From NCBI RefSeq assembly GCF_051014445.1, contig NC_135134.1:7903672-7967671 (forward strand): a stretch of 64,000 nt of DNA, written 5' to 3'. The notes beneath the pieces were generated by a model. It searched no databases. It saw only the letters and a program-made list of their open reading frames with translations, and was not told the origin of the DNA. This DNA is from Colletes latitarsis. Taxonomy: Eukaryota; Arthropoda; Insecta; Hymenoptera; Colletidae. Positions 32,205 through 47,170 of this stretch are shown in pieces. Each line of letters starts with the position of its first letter. Positions within the stretch are counted from its first letter, which is position 1. Both the position numbers and the translations under genes were made by a program.

Positions 32205-33880
32205 ACATACTTGATGGCCAGATTCTGGGCTTTTTCTGGTTTGGATCACGTAGTAATGTGGTACCACACTGAAACAGTCAATTAAGCCTGGTTTCCATCA
32301 ATATTTTTGAGGATAACGCATGTTATGTCTAGGTTAGGCCTGGGAATTGCCCACATCAGACTCATACTATCGCATACTTCACATACTTGTTGAACAGATC
32401 CTGGGTTTTTTCTGGTGTGGATCACGTAGTAATGTGGTACCACACTGAAACAGTCCATTAAACCTGGTTTCGATCAATGTTTTAGAGGATAACGCAAGTT
32501 ATGTCCGGGATAGGTCTGGGATTTGCCCTCATCAGGCTCATACTTTCGCGTTTTTCACATACTTGTTGAAGAGATCCTGGTCTTTTTCTGGATTGGATCA
32601 CGTAGTAATGTGGTACCACACTGAAACAGTCCATTAAACCTGGTTTCGATCAATATTTTAGAGAATAATTCATGTTAGGTCTAGGTTAGGTCTGGAATTT
32701 GCTCTCATCAGGCTCGTACTTTCGCATATTTCTCATACTTGATGGCCAGATTCTGGGCTTTTTCTTGTTTGGATCACGTAGTAATGTGGTACCACACTGA
32801 AACAGTCCATTAAACCTGGTTTCGATCAATATTTTAGAGGATAACGCATGTTATGTCTAGGTTAGGCCTGGGAATTGACCACATCAGACTCATACTTTCG
32901 CATACTTCACATACTTGTTGAACAGATCCTGGGTTTTTTCTGGTGTGGATCACGTAGTAATGTGGTACCACACTGAAACAGTCGTTTAAACCTGGTTTCG
33001 ATCAGTATTTTAGAGAATAATTCATGTTAGGTCTAGGTTAGGTCTGGGATTTGCTCTCATCAGGCTCGTACTTTCGCATATTTCTCATACTTGATGGCCA
33101 GATTCTGGGCTTTTTCTGGTTTGGATCACGTAGTAATGTGGTACCACACTGAAACAGTCAATTAAGCCTGGTTTCCATCAATATTTTTGAGGATAACGCA
33201 TGTTATGTCTAGGTTAGGCCTGGGAATTGCCCACATCAGACTCATACTTTCGCATACTTCACATACTTGTTGAACAGATCCTGGGTTTTTTCTGGTGTGG
33301 ATCACGTAGTAATGTGGTACCACACTGAAACAGTCCATTACACCTGGTTTCGATCAATGTTTTAGAGGATAACGCAAGTTATGTCCGGGATAGGTCTGGG
33401 ATTTGCCCTCATCAGGCTCATACTTTCGCGTTTTTCACATACTTGTTGAAGAGATCCTGGTCTTTTTCTGGATTGGATCACGTAGTAATGTGGTACCACA
33501 CTGAAACAGTCCATTAAACCTGGTTTCGATCAATATTTTAGAGAATAATTCATGTTAGGTCTAGGTTAGGTCTGGAATTTGCTCTCATCAGGCTCGTACT
33601 TTCGCATATTTCTCATACTTGATGGCCAGATTCTGGGCTTTTTCGTGTTTGGATCACGTAGTAATGTGGTACCACACTGAAACAGTCCATTAAACCTGGT
33701 TTCGATCAATATTTTAGAGGATAACGCATGTTATGTCTAGGTTAGGCCTGGGAATTGCCCACATCAGACTCACACTTTCGCATACTTCACATACTTGTTG
33801 AACAGATCCTGGGTTTTTTCTGGTGTGGATCACGTTGTAATGTGGTACCACACTGAAACAGTCGTTTAAACCTGGTTTCG
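32205..33880. repeat. Tandem 5-monomer higher-order repeat, period 880 bp
   Basis: Two adjacent copies are collinear at an offset of exactly 880 bp. ATTAAGCCTGGTTTCCATC lies at 32281 and 33161, and ATGTCCGGGATAGG at 32501 and 33381. The match begins at the shared TTGATGGCCAGATTCTGGG (32211 and 33091) and fades after about 33000 and 33880. Confidence 0.9.
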
Positions 33881-36800
33881 AACTATATTTTTGAGGACAA
33901 CGCATGTTAGGTCTTGGTTAGGCCTGGGATTTTCCCTCATCAGAATCATACTTTCGCATTCTTCATATACTTGTTGAACGGATGCAGGGTTTTTTCTGGT
34001 TTGGATCACGTAGTAATGTGGTACCACTTTGAAACAGTCAATTAGACCTGGTTTCGATCAATATTTTAGAGGATAACGCAAGTTAGGTCTGGGACAGGTC
34101 TGGGATCTGCCATCATCAGGCTCATACCTTCGCATTTTTCACATACTTGTTGATCAGATCCTGGGTTTTTCAGGTTTGGATCACGTAGTAATGTGGTACC
34201 ACACTGAGACAGACCATTAAACCTGGTTTCGATTATTATTTTAGTGGATAACGCATGTTAGGTCTAGGTTAGGTCTGGGATTTGCCCAAATCAGGGTCAT
34301 ACTTTCGCAGTATTAACATACATGTTGACCTGAGCGAGGGTTTTTTCTGCTTTGGATCATGTAGCAAAGTGGTACCACACTAAAACAGTCAATTAAGCCT
34401 GGTATCGATCAATGTTTTAGAGGATAACGCAAGTTATGTCCGGGATAGGTCTGGGGTTTGCCCTCATCAAGCTCATACTTTCGCGTTTTTCACATACTTG
34501 TTGAAGAGATCCTGGTCTTTTTCTGGATTGGATCACGTAGTAATGTGGTACCACACTGAAACAGTCCATTAAACCTGGTTTCGATCAGTATTTTAGAGAA
34601 TAATTCATGTTAGGTCTAGGTTAGGTCTGGGATTTGCTCTCATCAGGCTCGTACTTTCGCATATATCTCATACTTGATGGCCAGATTCTGGGCTTTTTCT
34701 GGTTTGGATCACGTAGTAATGTGGTACCACACTGAAACAGACCATTAAACCTGGTTTCGATTATTATTTTAGTGGATAACGCATGTTAGGTCTAGGTTAG
34801 GTCTGGGATTTGCCCTCATCAGGGTCATACTTTCGCAGTTTTAACATACATGTTGAACTGATCCCTGGATATTGCTGGTTTGGATCACGTAGTAATGTGG
34901 TACCACACTGAAACAGTCAATTAAACCTGGTTTCCATCAATATTTTTGAGGATAACGCATGTTAGGTCTAGGTTAGGCCTGGGATTTACTCTCATCAGGC
35001 TCGTACTTTCGCATATTTCTCATACTTGATGGCCAGATTCAGGGCTTTTTCTGGTTTGGATCACGTAGTAATGTGGTACCACACTGGAACAGTCGTTTAA
35101 ACCTGGTTTCGATCTATATTTTTGAGGACAACGCATGTTAGGTCTAGGTTAGGCCTGGGATTTTCCCTCATCAGACTCATACTTTCGCATTCTTCATATA
35201 CTTGTTGAACAGATGCTGGGTTTTTTCTGCTTTGGATCACGTAGTAATGTGGTACCACTTTGAAACAGTCAATTAAACCTGGTGTCGATCAATATTTTAG
35301 AGGATAACGCATGTTATGTCTAGGTTAGGCCTGGGAATTGCCCACATCAGACTCATACTTTCGCATACTTCACATACTTGTTGAACAGATCCTGGGTTTT
35401 TTTCTGGTGTGGATCACGTAGTAATGTGGTACCACACTGAAACAGTCCATTAAACCTGGTGTCGATCAATATTCTAGGGGATAACACATGTAAGGTCTAG
35501 GTTAGGTCTGGGATTTGCCCAAATCAGGGTCATACTTTCGCAGTATTAACATACATGTTGACCTGAGCGAGGGTTTTTTCTGCTTTGGATCACGTAGCAA
35601 AGTGGTACCACAATAAAACAGTCAATTAAACCTGGTTTCGATCAATATTTTAGAGGATAACGCATGTTATGTCTAGGTTAGGCCTGGGAATTGCCCACAT
35701 CAGACTCATACTTTCGCATACTTCACATACTTGTTGAACAGATCCTGGGTTTTTTTCTGGTGTGGATCACGTAGTAATGTGGTACCACACTGGAACAGTC
35801 GTTTAAACCTGGTTTCGATCTATATTTTTGAGGACAACGCATGTTAGGTCTAGGTTAGGCCTGGGATTTTCCCTCATCAGACTCATACTTTCGCATTCTT
35901 CATATACTTGTTGAACAGATGCTGGGTTTTTTCTGCTTTGGATCACGTAGTAATGTGGTACCACTTTGAAACAGTCAATTAAACCTGGTTTCGATCAATA
36001 TTTTAGAGGATAACGCAAGTGAGGTCTGGGACAGGTCTGGGATCTGCCATCATCAGGCCCATACCTTCGCATTTTTCACATAGTTGTTGATCAGATCCTG
36101 GGTTTTTCCGGTTTGGATCACATAGTAATGTGCTACCACACTGAAACAGACCATTAAACCTGGTTTCGATTATTATTTTAGTGGATAACGCATGTTAGGT
36201 CTAGGTTAGGTCTGGGATTTGCCCTCATCAGGGTCATACTTTCGCAGTTTTAACATACATGTTGAACAGATCCCTGGATTTTGCTGGTTTGGATCACGTA
36301 GTAATGTGGTACCACACTGAAACGGTCAATTAAACCTGGTTTCCATCAATATTTTTGAGGATAACGCATGTTAGGTCTAGGTTAGGCCTGGGATTTGCCC
36401 AAATCAGGGTCATACTTTCGCAGTATTAACATACATGTTGACCTGAGCGAGGGTTTTTTCTGGTTTGGATCACGTAGCAAAGTGGTACCACACTAAAACA
36501 GTCAATTAAACCTGGTATCGACCAATGTTTTAGAGGATAACAGCAAGTTATGTCCGGGATAGGTCTGGGATCTGCCATCATCAGGCTCATACCTTCGCAT
36601 TTTTCACATACTTGTTGATCAGATCCTGGGTTTTTCTGGTTTGGATCACGTAGTAATGTGGTACCACACTGAAACAGTCAATTAAACCTGGTTTCCATCA
36701 ATATTTTTGCGGATAACGCATGTTAGGTCTAGGCTAGGCCTGGGATTTGCCCAAATCAGGGTCATGCTTTCGCAGTATGAACATACATGTTGACCTGAGC

Positions 36801-39420
36801 GAGGGTTTTTTCTGCTTTGGATCACGTAGCAAAGTGGTACCACACTAAAACAGTCAATTAAACCTGGTTTCGATTAATATTTTAGTGGATAACGCATGTT
36901 AGGTCTAGGTTAAGTCTGGGATTTGCCCTCATCAGGGTCATACTTTCGCAGTTTTAACATACATGTTGAACACATCCCTGGATTTTGCTGGTTTGGATCA
37001 CGTAGTAAAGTGGTACCACAATGAAACAGTCAATTAAACCTGGTTTCGATCAATATTTTAGAGGATAACGCAAGTTAGGTCTGGGATAGGTACCTGGGAT
37101 CTGCCCTCATCAGGCTCATACCTTCGCATTTTTCTCATTTTTGTTGGCCAGATCCTGGGCTTTTTCTGGTTTGGATCACGTAGTAATGTGGTGCCACACT
37201 GAAACAGTCAATTAAACCTGGTTTCGATCAATATTTTAGCGGATAACGCAAGTTAGGTCTGGGTTAAGTCCAGGATTTGCCGTCATCAGTCTCATACATT
37301 CGCATACTTCACATACTTCTTGAACAGATCCTGGGTTTTTTTCTGGTTTGGATCCCATAGTAATGTGGTACCACACTGAAACAGTCAATTAAACCTGGTT
37401 TCGATTAATATTTTAATGGATAACACATGTTAGGTCTAGGTTAGGCCTGGGATTTGCCCACATCAGACTCATACTGTTGCATTCTTCACATACTTGTGGA
37501 ACAGATCCTGGGCTTTTTCTGGTTTGGAACACGTAGTAATGTGGTGCCACACTGAAACAGTCAATTACACCTGATTTCGATCAATATTTTAGAGGATAAC
37601 GCAAGTTAGGTCTGGGATAGGCCTGGGATTTGCCCTCATCAGGGTCATACTTTCGCAGTTTTAACATACATGTTGACCTGATCGAGGGTTTTTTCTGCTT
37701 TGGATCACCTAGTAAAGTGGTACCACACGAAAACAGTCAATTAAACCTGGTTTCGATCAATATTTTATGGGATAACGCAAGTTAGGTCTGGGATAGGTCT
37801 GGGATTTGCCCTCATCAGGGTCATATTTTCGCGTTTATCACATACTTGTTGAACAGATCCTGGGTTTTTTCTAGTTTGGATCAGGTAGTAATGTGGTACC
37901 ACACAGAAACTGTCGATTAATCCTGGTTTCGATCAATATCTTAGAGGATAACGCATGTTAGGTCTAGGTTAGGCCTGGGATTTGCCCTCATCACGGTCAT
38001 ACTTTCGCAGTTTTAACATACATGTTGACCTGAGCGAGGGTTTTTTCTGCTTTGGATCACGTAGCAAAGTGGTACCACACTAAAACAGTCAATTAAGCCT
38101 GGTATCGATCAATGTTTTAGAGGATAACGCAAGTTATGTGCGGGATAGGTCCGGGGTTTGCCCTCATCAGGCTCATACTTTCGCGTTTTTCACATACTTG
38201 TTGAAGAGATCCTGGTCTTTTTCTGGATTGGATCACGTAGTAATGTGGTACCACACTGAAACAGTCCATTAAACCTGGTTTCGATCAGTATTTTAGAGAA
38301 TAATTCATGTTAGGTCTAGGTTAGGTCTGGGATTTGCTCTCATCAGGCTCGTACTTTCGCATATATCTCATACTTGATGGCCAGATTCTGGGCTTTTTCT
38401 TGTTTGGATCACGTAGTAATGTGGTACCACACTGAAACAGTCGATTAAACCTGGTTTCGATCAACATTTTAGATGATAACGCTTGTAAGGTCTGGGTTAG
38501 GTCTAGTATTTGCCCTCATCAGACTCATACTCTCGCATATTTCTCATACTTGTTGGCCAGATCCTGGGCTCTTTCTGGTTTGGATCACGTAGTAATGTGG
38601 TACCACTCTGAAACAGTCGATTAAACCTGGTCTCGATCAATATTTTAGAGGATAACGCAAGTTAGGTCTGGGATAGGTGTTGCATCTGCCCTCAACAGGC
38701 TCACACCTTCGCATTTCTCACATACTCGTTGGCCAGATCCTGGGCTTTCACTTGTCTGGATCACGTAGTAATGTGGTACCAACCTGGAACAGTCGATTAA
38801 ACCTGGTTTCGATCAATATTTTTGAGGGTAACGCGTGTTAGGTCTGGGTTAGGTCTAGGATTTGCCCTCATCTGGCTCATACCTTCGCATTTTTCGCATA
38901 CTTGATAGGCAGATCCTGGGCTTTTTCTGGTTTGGATCACGTAGTAAAGTGGTACCACACTGAAACAGTCGATTAATCCCGGTCTCGATCAAATTTTATA
39001 GGATAACGCAATTTAGGAATGGGATAGGTGTGGGTTCTGCCCTCATCAGTCTCATACCTTCGCGTTTCTCACGTGCTTGTTGGCCAGATCCTGGGATTTC
39101 ACTGGTCTGGATCACGTAGTAATGTGGTACCACACTGAAACAGTCCATTAAACCTGGTTTCGATCAATATTTTTGAGGGAAACGCAAGTTAGGTCCGGGA
39201 TAGGTGTGGGATCTGCCCTCATCAGGCTCATACCTTCGCATTTCTCACATACTTGTGGGCCAGATCCTGGGCTTTTTCTGGTTTGGATCACGTAGTAATG
39301 TGGTACCACACTGAAACAGTCGATCAAACCTGGTTTCGATCAATGTTTTAGATGATAACGCATGCTAGGTCTGGGTTAGGTCTAGGATTAGCCATCATCT
39401 GTCTCATACTTTCGCATTCT

Positions 39421-42400
39421 TCACATACTTGTTGAACAGATCCTGGGCTTTTTCTGGTTTGGATCACGTAGTAATGTGGTACCACACTGAAACAGTCAAT
39501 TAAACTTGGTTTCGATTAATATTTTAGATGATAACGCAGGTTAGGTCTAGGTTAGCCCTGGGATTTGCCCTCATCTGTCTGATACTTTCGCATTCTTCAC
39601 ATACTTGTTGAACAGATCCTGGGTTTTTTCTGGTTTGGATCACGTTGTAATGTGGTACCACACTGAAACATTCAATTAAACCTGGTTTCGATCAATATTT
39701 TAGAGGATAACGCATGCTAGGTCTAGGTTTGGCCTGGGATTTGCCCTCATCAGACTCATACTTTCGCATATCTCTCATACTTGTTGGGCAGATCCTTGGA
39801 TTTTACTGGATTGGATAACGTAGTAATGTGGTACCGGTCTGAAACAGTCGATTAAACCTGGTTTCGATGAATATTTTTGATGACAACGCATGTTAGCTCT
39901 GGGTTAGGTCTAGGATTTGCCCTCATCAGACCCATGTTTTCGCATTCTTCACATACTTGTTCAACAGATCCTGGGTTATTTCTGGTTTGGATCACGTAGT
40001 AATGTGGTACCACACTGAAACAGTCGATTAAACCTGGTTTCGATCAATATTTTAGACGACATCGCATGTTAGGTCTGGGATAGGTCTTGGATCTGCCCTC
40101 GTCAGACTCATACTTTCGCATTCTTCACATACTTGTTGAACAGATCCTGGGTTATTTCTGGTTTGGATCACGTAGTAATGTGGTACCACACTGAAACAGT
40201 CGATTAAACCTGGTTTCGATCAATATTTTAGACGACATCGCATGTTAGGTCTGGGATAGGTCTAGGATTTGCCCTCATCTGGCTCATACCTTCGCACTTT
40301 TCACATACTTGTTGAACAGGTCCTGGGTTATTTCTGTGTTTGGATCAGGTAGTAAAGTGGTACCACACTAAAACAGTCGATTAATCCCGGTCTCGATCAA
40401 TATTTTATAGGATAACGAAAGTTAGGTCTGGGATAGGTGTGGGTTCTGCCCTCATCAGGCTCATACCTTCGCATTTCTCACATACTTGTTGGCCAGATCC
40501 TGGGCTTTCACTTGTCTGGAACTCGTAGTAATGTGGTACCACACTGAAACAGTCCATTAAACCTGGTTTCGATCAATATTTTAGAGGATAACTCATGCTC
40601 GGTCTAGGTTATGCCTGCGATTTGGCCCCATCGGACCCATGCTTTCGCATTCTTCACATACTTGTTGAACAGATCCTGGGTTATTTCTGGTCTGGATCAC
40701 GTAGTAATGTGGTACCACACTGAATCAGTCGATTAAACCTGGTTTCGATCAATATTTTAGAGGATAACGCATGTTAGGTCTAGGTTAGGTCTAGGATTTG
40801 CCCTCATCTGGCTCATACCTTCGCATTCTTCACATACTTGTTGTACAGATCCTGGGTTTTCTCTGGCTTGAATCACGTGGTAATGTAGTACCACACTGAA
40901 ACCGTCCATGAAACCTGGTTTCGATCAATATTTTAGAGGATAACGCATGTTAGGTCTAGGTTAGGCCTGGGATTTGCCCTCATCAGACTCAAACTTTCTT
41001 ATATTTCTCATAATTGTTGAACAGATCCTGGGTTTTTTCTGGTTTGGATCACGTAGTAATGTGGTACCACTCTGAAACAGTCAATTATACCTGGTTTCGA
41101 TCAATATTTTAGATGATGACGCATGTTAGGTCTGGGTTAGGTCTAGTATTTGCCCTCATCAGACTCATACTTTCGCATATTACTCATACTTGTTGCCCAG
41201 ATCCTTGGATTTTTCTGGATTCAATCACGTAGTAATGTGGTACCACACTGATACAGTCCACGAAACCTAGTCTCGGTCAATATTTTTGAGGGTAACGCAT
41301 GTTTGGTCTGGGTTAGGTCTAGGATTTGCCCTCATCTGGCTCATTCTTTCGCATTTTTCGCATACTCGTTGGCCAGATCCTGGGCTATTACTGGTTTGGA
41401 CCACGTAGTAATGTGGTACCACACTGAAACAGTCGATTAAACCTGGTTTCGATTAATATTTTAGACGACATCGCATGTTACGTCTGGGATCGGTCTGGGA
41501 TTTGCCCTCATCACGGTCACACTTTCGCATTTTTCGCATACTCGTTGGCCAGATCCTGGGCTTTTTTTGGTTTGGATCACGCAGTAAAGTGGTACCGCAC
41601 TGAAACAGTCGATTAATCCTGGTCTCGAACAATATTTTAGAGGATAACGCAAGTTAGGTCTAGGTTAGGCCTGGGATTTGCCCTCATCAGGCTCATACTT
41701 TCGCATTTTTCACATACTTGTTGGCCAGATCCTGGGCTTTTTCTGGTTTGGATCGCGTAGTAATGTGGTGCCACTCTGAAACAGTCGATTAAACCTTGTT
41801 TCGATCAATATTTTAGACGATATCGCATGTTAGGTCTGGGATAGGCCTGGGATTTGCCCTCATCAGGGTCATACTTTCGCATTTTTCCCATACTTGTTGA
41901 ACAGAACCCTAGCTTTTTCTGGTTTGGATCACGTAGTAAAGTGGTACCACACTGAAACAGTCGATTAATCACGGTCTCGATGAATATTTTATAGGATAAC
42001 GCAAGTTAGGTCTGGGATAGGTGTGGGATCTGCCCTCATCAGGCTCATACCTTCGCATTTCTCACATACTTGTTGGCCAGATCCTGGGCTTTCACTGGTC
42101 TGGATCACGTAGTAATGTGGTACCACACTGAAACAGTCCATTAAACCTGGTTTCGATCAATATTCTAGAGAATAACGCATGTTAGGTGTTGGTTAGGTCT
42201 CGGATATGCTCTCATCACGCTCGTACTTTCGCATATTTCTCATACTGGATGGCCAGATTCTGGGCTTTTTCTGGTTTGAATCACGTAGTAATGTAGTACC
42301 ACACTGAAACAGTCAATTAAACCTAGTTTCCACCAATATTTTACAGGACAACGCAAGTTAGGTCTGGGATAGGTGTGGGATTTGCCCTCATCAGGCTCGT

Positions 42401-45400
42401 ACTTTCGCGTTTTTCACACACTTGTTGAACAGATCCTGGGTTTTTTTCTGGTTTGGATCCCGTAGTAATGTGGTACCACACTGAAACAGTCCACTAAACC
42501 TGGTTTCGATCAATATTTTAGAGGATACCGCATGTTATGTCTAGGTTAGGCCTGGGATTTGCCCTCATCAGACTCATACTTTCGCATACTTCACATACTT
42601 GTTGAACAGATCCTGGGTTTTTTTCTGGTTTGGATCACGTAGTAATGTTGTACCACACTGAAGCATTCAATTAAACCTGGTCTTGATAAATATTTTAGAG
42701 GATAACGCATGTTAGGTCTGGGTAAGGTCTAGGATTTGCCCTCATCAGGCTCATACTTTCGCATATTTCTAATACTTCATGGCTAGATCCTGGGCTATTT
42801 CTGGATTGGATCACGTTGTAATGTGGTACCACACTGAAACAGTCTATTAAACCTGGTTTCGATCAATATTTTTGAGGATAACGCATGTTAGGTCTAGGTT
42901 AGGCCTGGGAGTTTCACTCATCAGTCTCATACTTTCGCATACTTCACATACTAGTTGAACAGTTCCTGGGTTATTTCTGGTTTGGATCAGGTAGTAATGT
43001 GGTACCACACTGAAACAGTCGATTAAACCTGGTTTCGATCAATATTTTTGAGGATAACGCATGTTAGGTCTGGGATAGGTCTGGGATTTGCCCTCATCAG
43101 ACTCATACTTTCGCATTCTTCACATACTTGTTGAACGGATCCTGGGTTTTTTCTGGTTTGGATCACGTAGTAATGTGGTACCACACTGCAACATTCAATT
43201 AAACCTGGTCTTGATAAATATTTTAGAGGATAACGCATGTTAGGTCTGGGTAAGATGTAGGATTTGCCCTCATCAGGGTCATACTTTCGTATTTTTCACA
43301 TACTTGTTGAACAGATCCTGGGCTTTTTCTGGTTTGGATCACGTAGTAATGTGGTACCACACTGAAACAGTCAATTAAACTTGGTTTCGATTAATATTTT
43401 AGATGATAACGCAGGTTAGGTCTAGGTTAGCCCTGGGATTTGCCCTCATCTGTCTGATACTTTCGCATTCTTCACATACTTGTTGAACAGATCCTGGGTT
43501 TTTTCTGGTTTGGATCACGTTGTAATGTGGTACCACACTGAAACATTCAATTAAACCTGGTTTCGATCAATATTTTAGAGGATAACGCATGCTAGGTCTA
43601 GGTTTGGCCTGGGATTTGCCCTCATCAGACTCATACTTTCGCATATCTCTCATACTTGTTGGGCAGATCCTTGGATTTTACTGGATTGGATAACGTAGTA
43701 ATGTGGTACCGGTCTGAAACAGTCGATTAAACCTGGTTTCGATGAATATTTTTGATGACAACGCATGTTAGCTCTGGGTTAGGTCTAGGATTTGCCCTCA
43801 TCAGACCCATGTTTTCGCATTCTTCACATACTTGTTCAACAGATCCTGGGTTATTTCTGGTTTGGATCACGTAGTAATGTGGTACCACACTGAAACAGTC
43901 GATTAAACCTGGTTTCGATCAATATTTTAGACGACATCGCATGTTAGGTCTGGGATAGGTCTTGGATCTGCCCTCGTCAGACTCATACTTTCGCATTCTT
44001 CACATACTTGTTGAACAGATCCTGGGTTATTTCTGGTTTGGATCACGTAGTAATGTGGTACCACACTGAAACAGTCGATTAAACCTGGTTTCGATCAATA
44101 TTTTAGACGACATCGCATGTTAGGTCTGGGATAGGTCTAGGATTTGCCCTCATCTGGCTCATACCTTCGCACTTTTCACATACTTGTTGAACAGGTCCTG
44201 GGTTATTTCTGTGTTTGGATCAGGTAGTAAAGTGGTACCACACTAAAACAGTCGATTAATCCCGGTCTCGATCAATATTTTATAGGATAACGAAAGTTAG
44301 GTCTGGGATAGGTGTGGGTTCTGCCCTCATCAGGCTCATACCTTCGCATTTCTCACATACTTGTTGGCCAGATCCTGGGCTTTCACTTGTCTGGAACTCG
44401 TAGTAATGTGGTACCACACTGAAACAGTCCATTAAACCTGGTTTCGATCAATATTTTAGAGGATAACTCATGCTCGGTCTAGGTTATGCCTGGGATTTGG
44501 CCCCATCGGACCCATGCTTTCGCTTTCTTCACATACTTGTTGAACAGATCCTGGGTTATTTCTGGTCTGGATCACGTAGTAATGTGGTACCACACTGAAT
44601 CAGTCGATTAAACCTGGTTTCGATCAATATTTTAGAGGATAACGCATGTTAGGTCTAGGTTAGGTCTAGGATTTGCCCTCATCTGGCTCATACCTTCGCA
44701 TTCTTCACATACTTGTTGTACAGATCCTGGGTTTTCTCTGGCTTGAATCACGTGGTAATGTAGTACCACACTGAAACCGTCCATGAAACCTGGTTTCGAT
44801 CAATATTTTAGAGGATAACGCATGTTAGGTCTAGGTTAGGCCTGGGATTTGCCCTCATCAGACTCAAACTTTCTTATATTTCTCATAATTGTTGAACAGA
44901 TCCTGGGTTTTTTCTGGTTTGGATCACGTAGTAATGTGGTACCACTCTGAAACAGTCAATTATACCTGGTTTCGATCAATATTTTAGATGATGACGCATG
45001 TTAGGTCTGGGTTAGGTCTAGTATTTGCCCTCATCAGACTCATACTTTCGCATATTACTCATACTTGTTGCCCAGATCCTTGGATTTTTCTGGATTCAAT
45101 CACGTAGTAATGTGGTACCACACTGATACAGTCCACGAAACCTAGTCTCGGTCAATATTTTTGAGGGTAACGCATGTTTGGTCTGGGTTAGGTCTAGGAT
45201 TTGCCCTCATCTGGCTCATTCTTTCGCATTTTTCGCATACTCGTTGGCCAGATCCTGGGCTATTACTGGTTTGGACCACGTAGTAATGTGGTACCACACT
45301 GAAACAGTCGATTAAACCTGGTTTCGATTAATATTTTAGACGACATCGCATGTTACGTCTGGGATCGGTCTGGGATTTGCCCTCATCACGGTCACACTTT

Positions 45401-47170
45401 CGCATTTTTCGCATACTCGTTGGCCAGATCCTGGGCTTTTTTTGGTTTGGATCACGCAGTAAAGTGGTACCGCACTGAAACAGTCGATTAATCCTGGTCT
45501 CGAACAATATTTTAGAGGATAACGCAAGTTAGGTCTAGGTTAGGCCTGGGATTTGCCCTCATCAGGCTCATACTTTCGCATTTTTCACATACTTGTTGGC
45601 CAGATCCTGGGCTTTTTCTGGTTTGGATCGCGTAGTAATGTGGTGCCACTCTGAAACAGTCGATTAAACCTTGTTTCGATCAATATTTTAGACGATATCG
45701 CATGTTAGGTCTGGGATAGGCCTGGGATTTGCCCTCATCAGGGTCATACTTTCGCATTTTTCCCATACTTGTTGAACAGAACCCTAGCTTTTTCTGGTTT
45801 GGATCACGTAGTAAAGTGGTACCACACTGAAACAGTCGATTAATCACGGTCTCGATGAATATTTTATAGGATAACGCAAGTTAGGTCTGGGATAGGTGTG
45901 GGATCTGCCCTCATCAGGCTCATACCTTCGCATTTCTCACATACTTGTTGGCCAGATCCTGGGCTTTCACTGGTCTGGATCACGTAGTAATGTGGTACCA
46001 CACTGAAACAGTCCATTAAACCTGGTTTCGATCAATATTCTAGAGAATAACGCATGTTAGGTGTTGGTTAGGTCTCGGATATGCTCTCATCACGCTCGTA
46101 CTTTCGCATATTTCTCATACTGGATGGCCAGATTCTGGGCTTTTTCTGGTTTGAATCACGTAGTAATGTAGTACCACACTGAAACAGTCAATTAAACCTA
46201 GTTTCCACCAATATTTTACAGGACAACGCAAGTTAGGTCTGGGATAGGTGTGGGATTTGCCCTCATCAGGCTCGTACTTTCGCGTTTTTCACACACTTGT
46301 TGAACAGATCCTGGGTTTTTTTCTGGTTTGGATCCCGTAGTAATGTGGTACCACACTGAAACAGTCCACTAAACCTGGTTTCGATCAATATTTTAGAGGA
46401 TACCGCATGTTATGTCTAGGTTAGGCCTGGGATTTGCCCTCATCAGACTCATACTTTCGCATACTTCACATACTTGTTGAACAGATCCTGGGTTTTTTTC
46501 TGGTTTGGATCACGTAGTAATGTTGTACCACACTGAAGCATTCAATTAAACCTGGTCTTGATAAATATTTTAGAGGATAACGCATGTTAGGTCTGGGTAA
46601 GGTCTAGGATTTGCCCTCATCAGGCTCATACTTTCGCATATTTCTAATACTTCATGGCTAGATCCTGGGCTATTTCTGGATTGGATCACGTTGTAATGTG
46701 GTACCACACTGAAACAGTCTATTAAACCTGGTTTCGATCAATATTTTTGAGGATAACGCATGTTAGGTCTAGGTTAGGCCTGGGAGTTTCACTCATCAGT
46801 CTCATACTTTCGCATACTTCACATACTAGTTGAACAGTTCCTGGGTTATTTCTGGTTTGGATCAGGTAGTAATGTGGTACCACACTGAAACAGTCGATTA
46901 AACCTGGTTTCGATCAATATTTTTGAGGATAACGCATGTTAGGTCTGGGATAGGTCTGGGATTTGCCCTCATCAGACTCATACTTTCGCATTCTTCACAT
47001 ACTTGTTGAACGGATCCTGGGTTTTTTCTGGTTTGGATCACGTAGTAATGTGGTACCACACTGCAACATTCAATTAAACCTGGTCTTGATAAATATTTTA
47101 GAGGATAACGCATGTTAGGTCTGGGTAAGATGTAGGATTTGCCCTCATCAGGGTCATACTTTCGTATTTT
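39421..47170. repeat. Near-identical 3875-bp tandem duplication, 22 monomers per copy
   Basis: Copy one is about 39421-43295 and copy two about 43296-47170. Landmarks keep a constant offset of 3875 bp, for example TAAACTTGGTTTCG at 39501 and 43376, and minus-strand frames of identical translation at 41461-41652/45336-45527 and 43023-43238/46898-47113. Only a few base differences were noticed: GCCTGCGATTT against GCCTGGGATTT near 40612 and 44487, and TTTCGCATTC against TTTCGCTTTC near 40650 and 44520. This is a very recent unequal exchange or, less likely, an assembly artefact. Confidence 0.93.
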
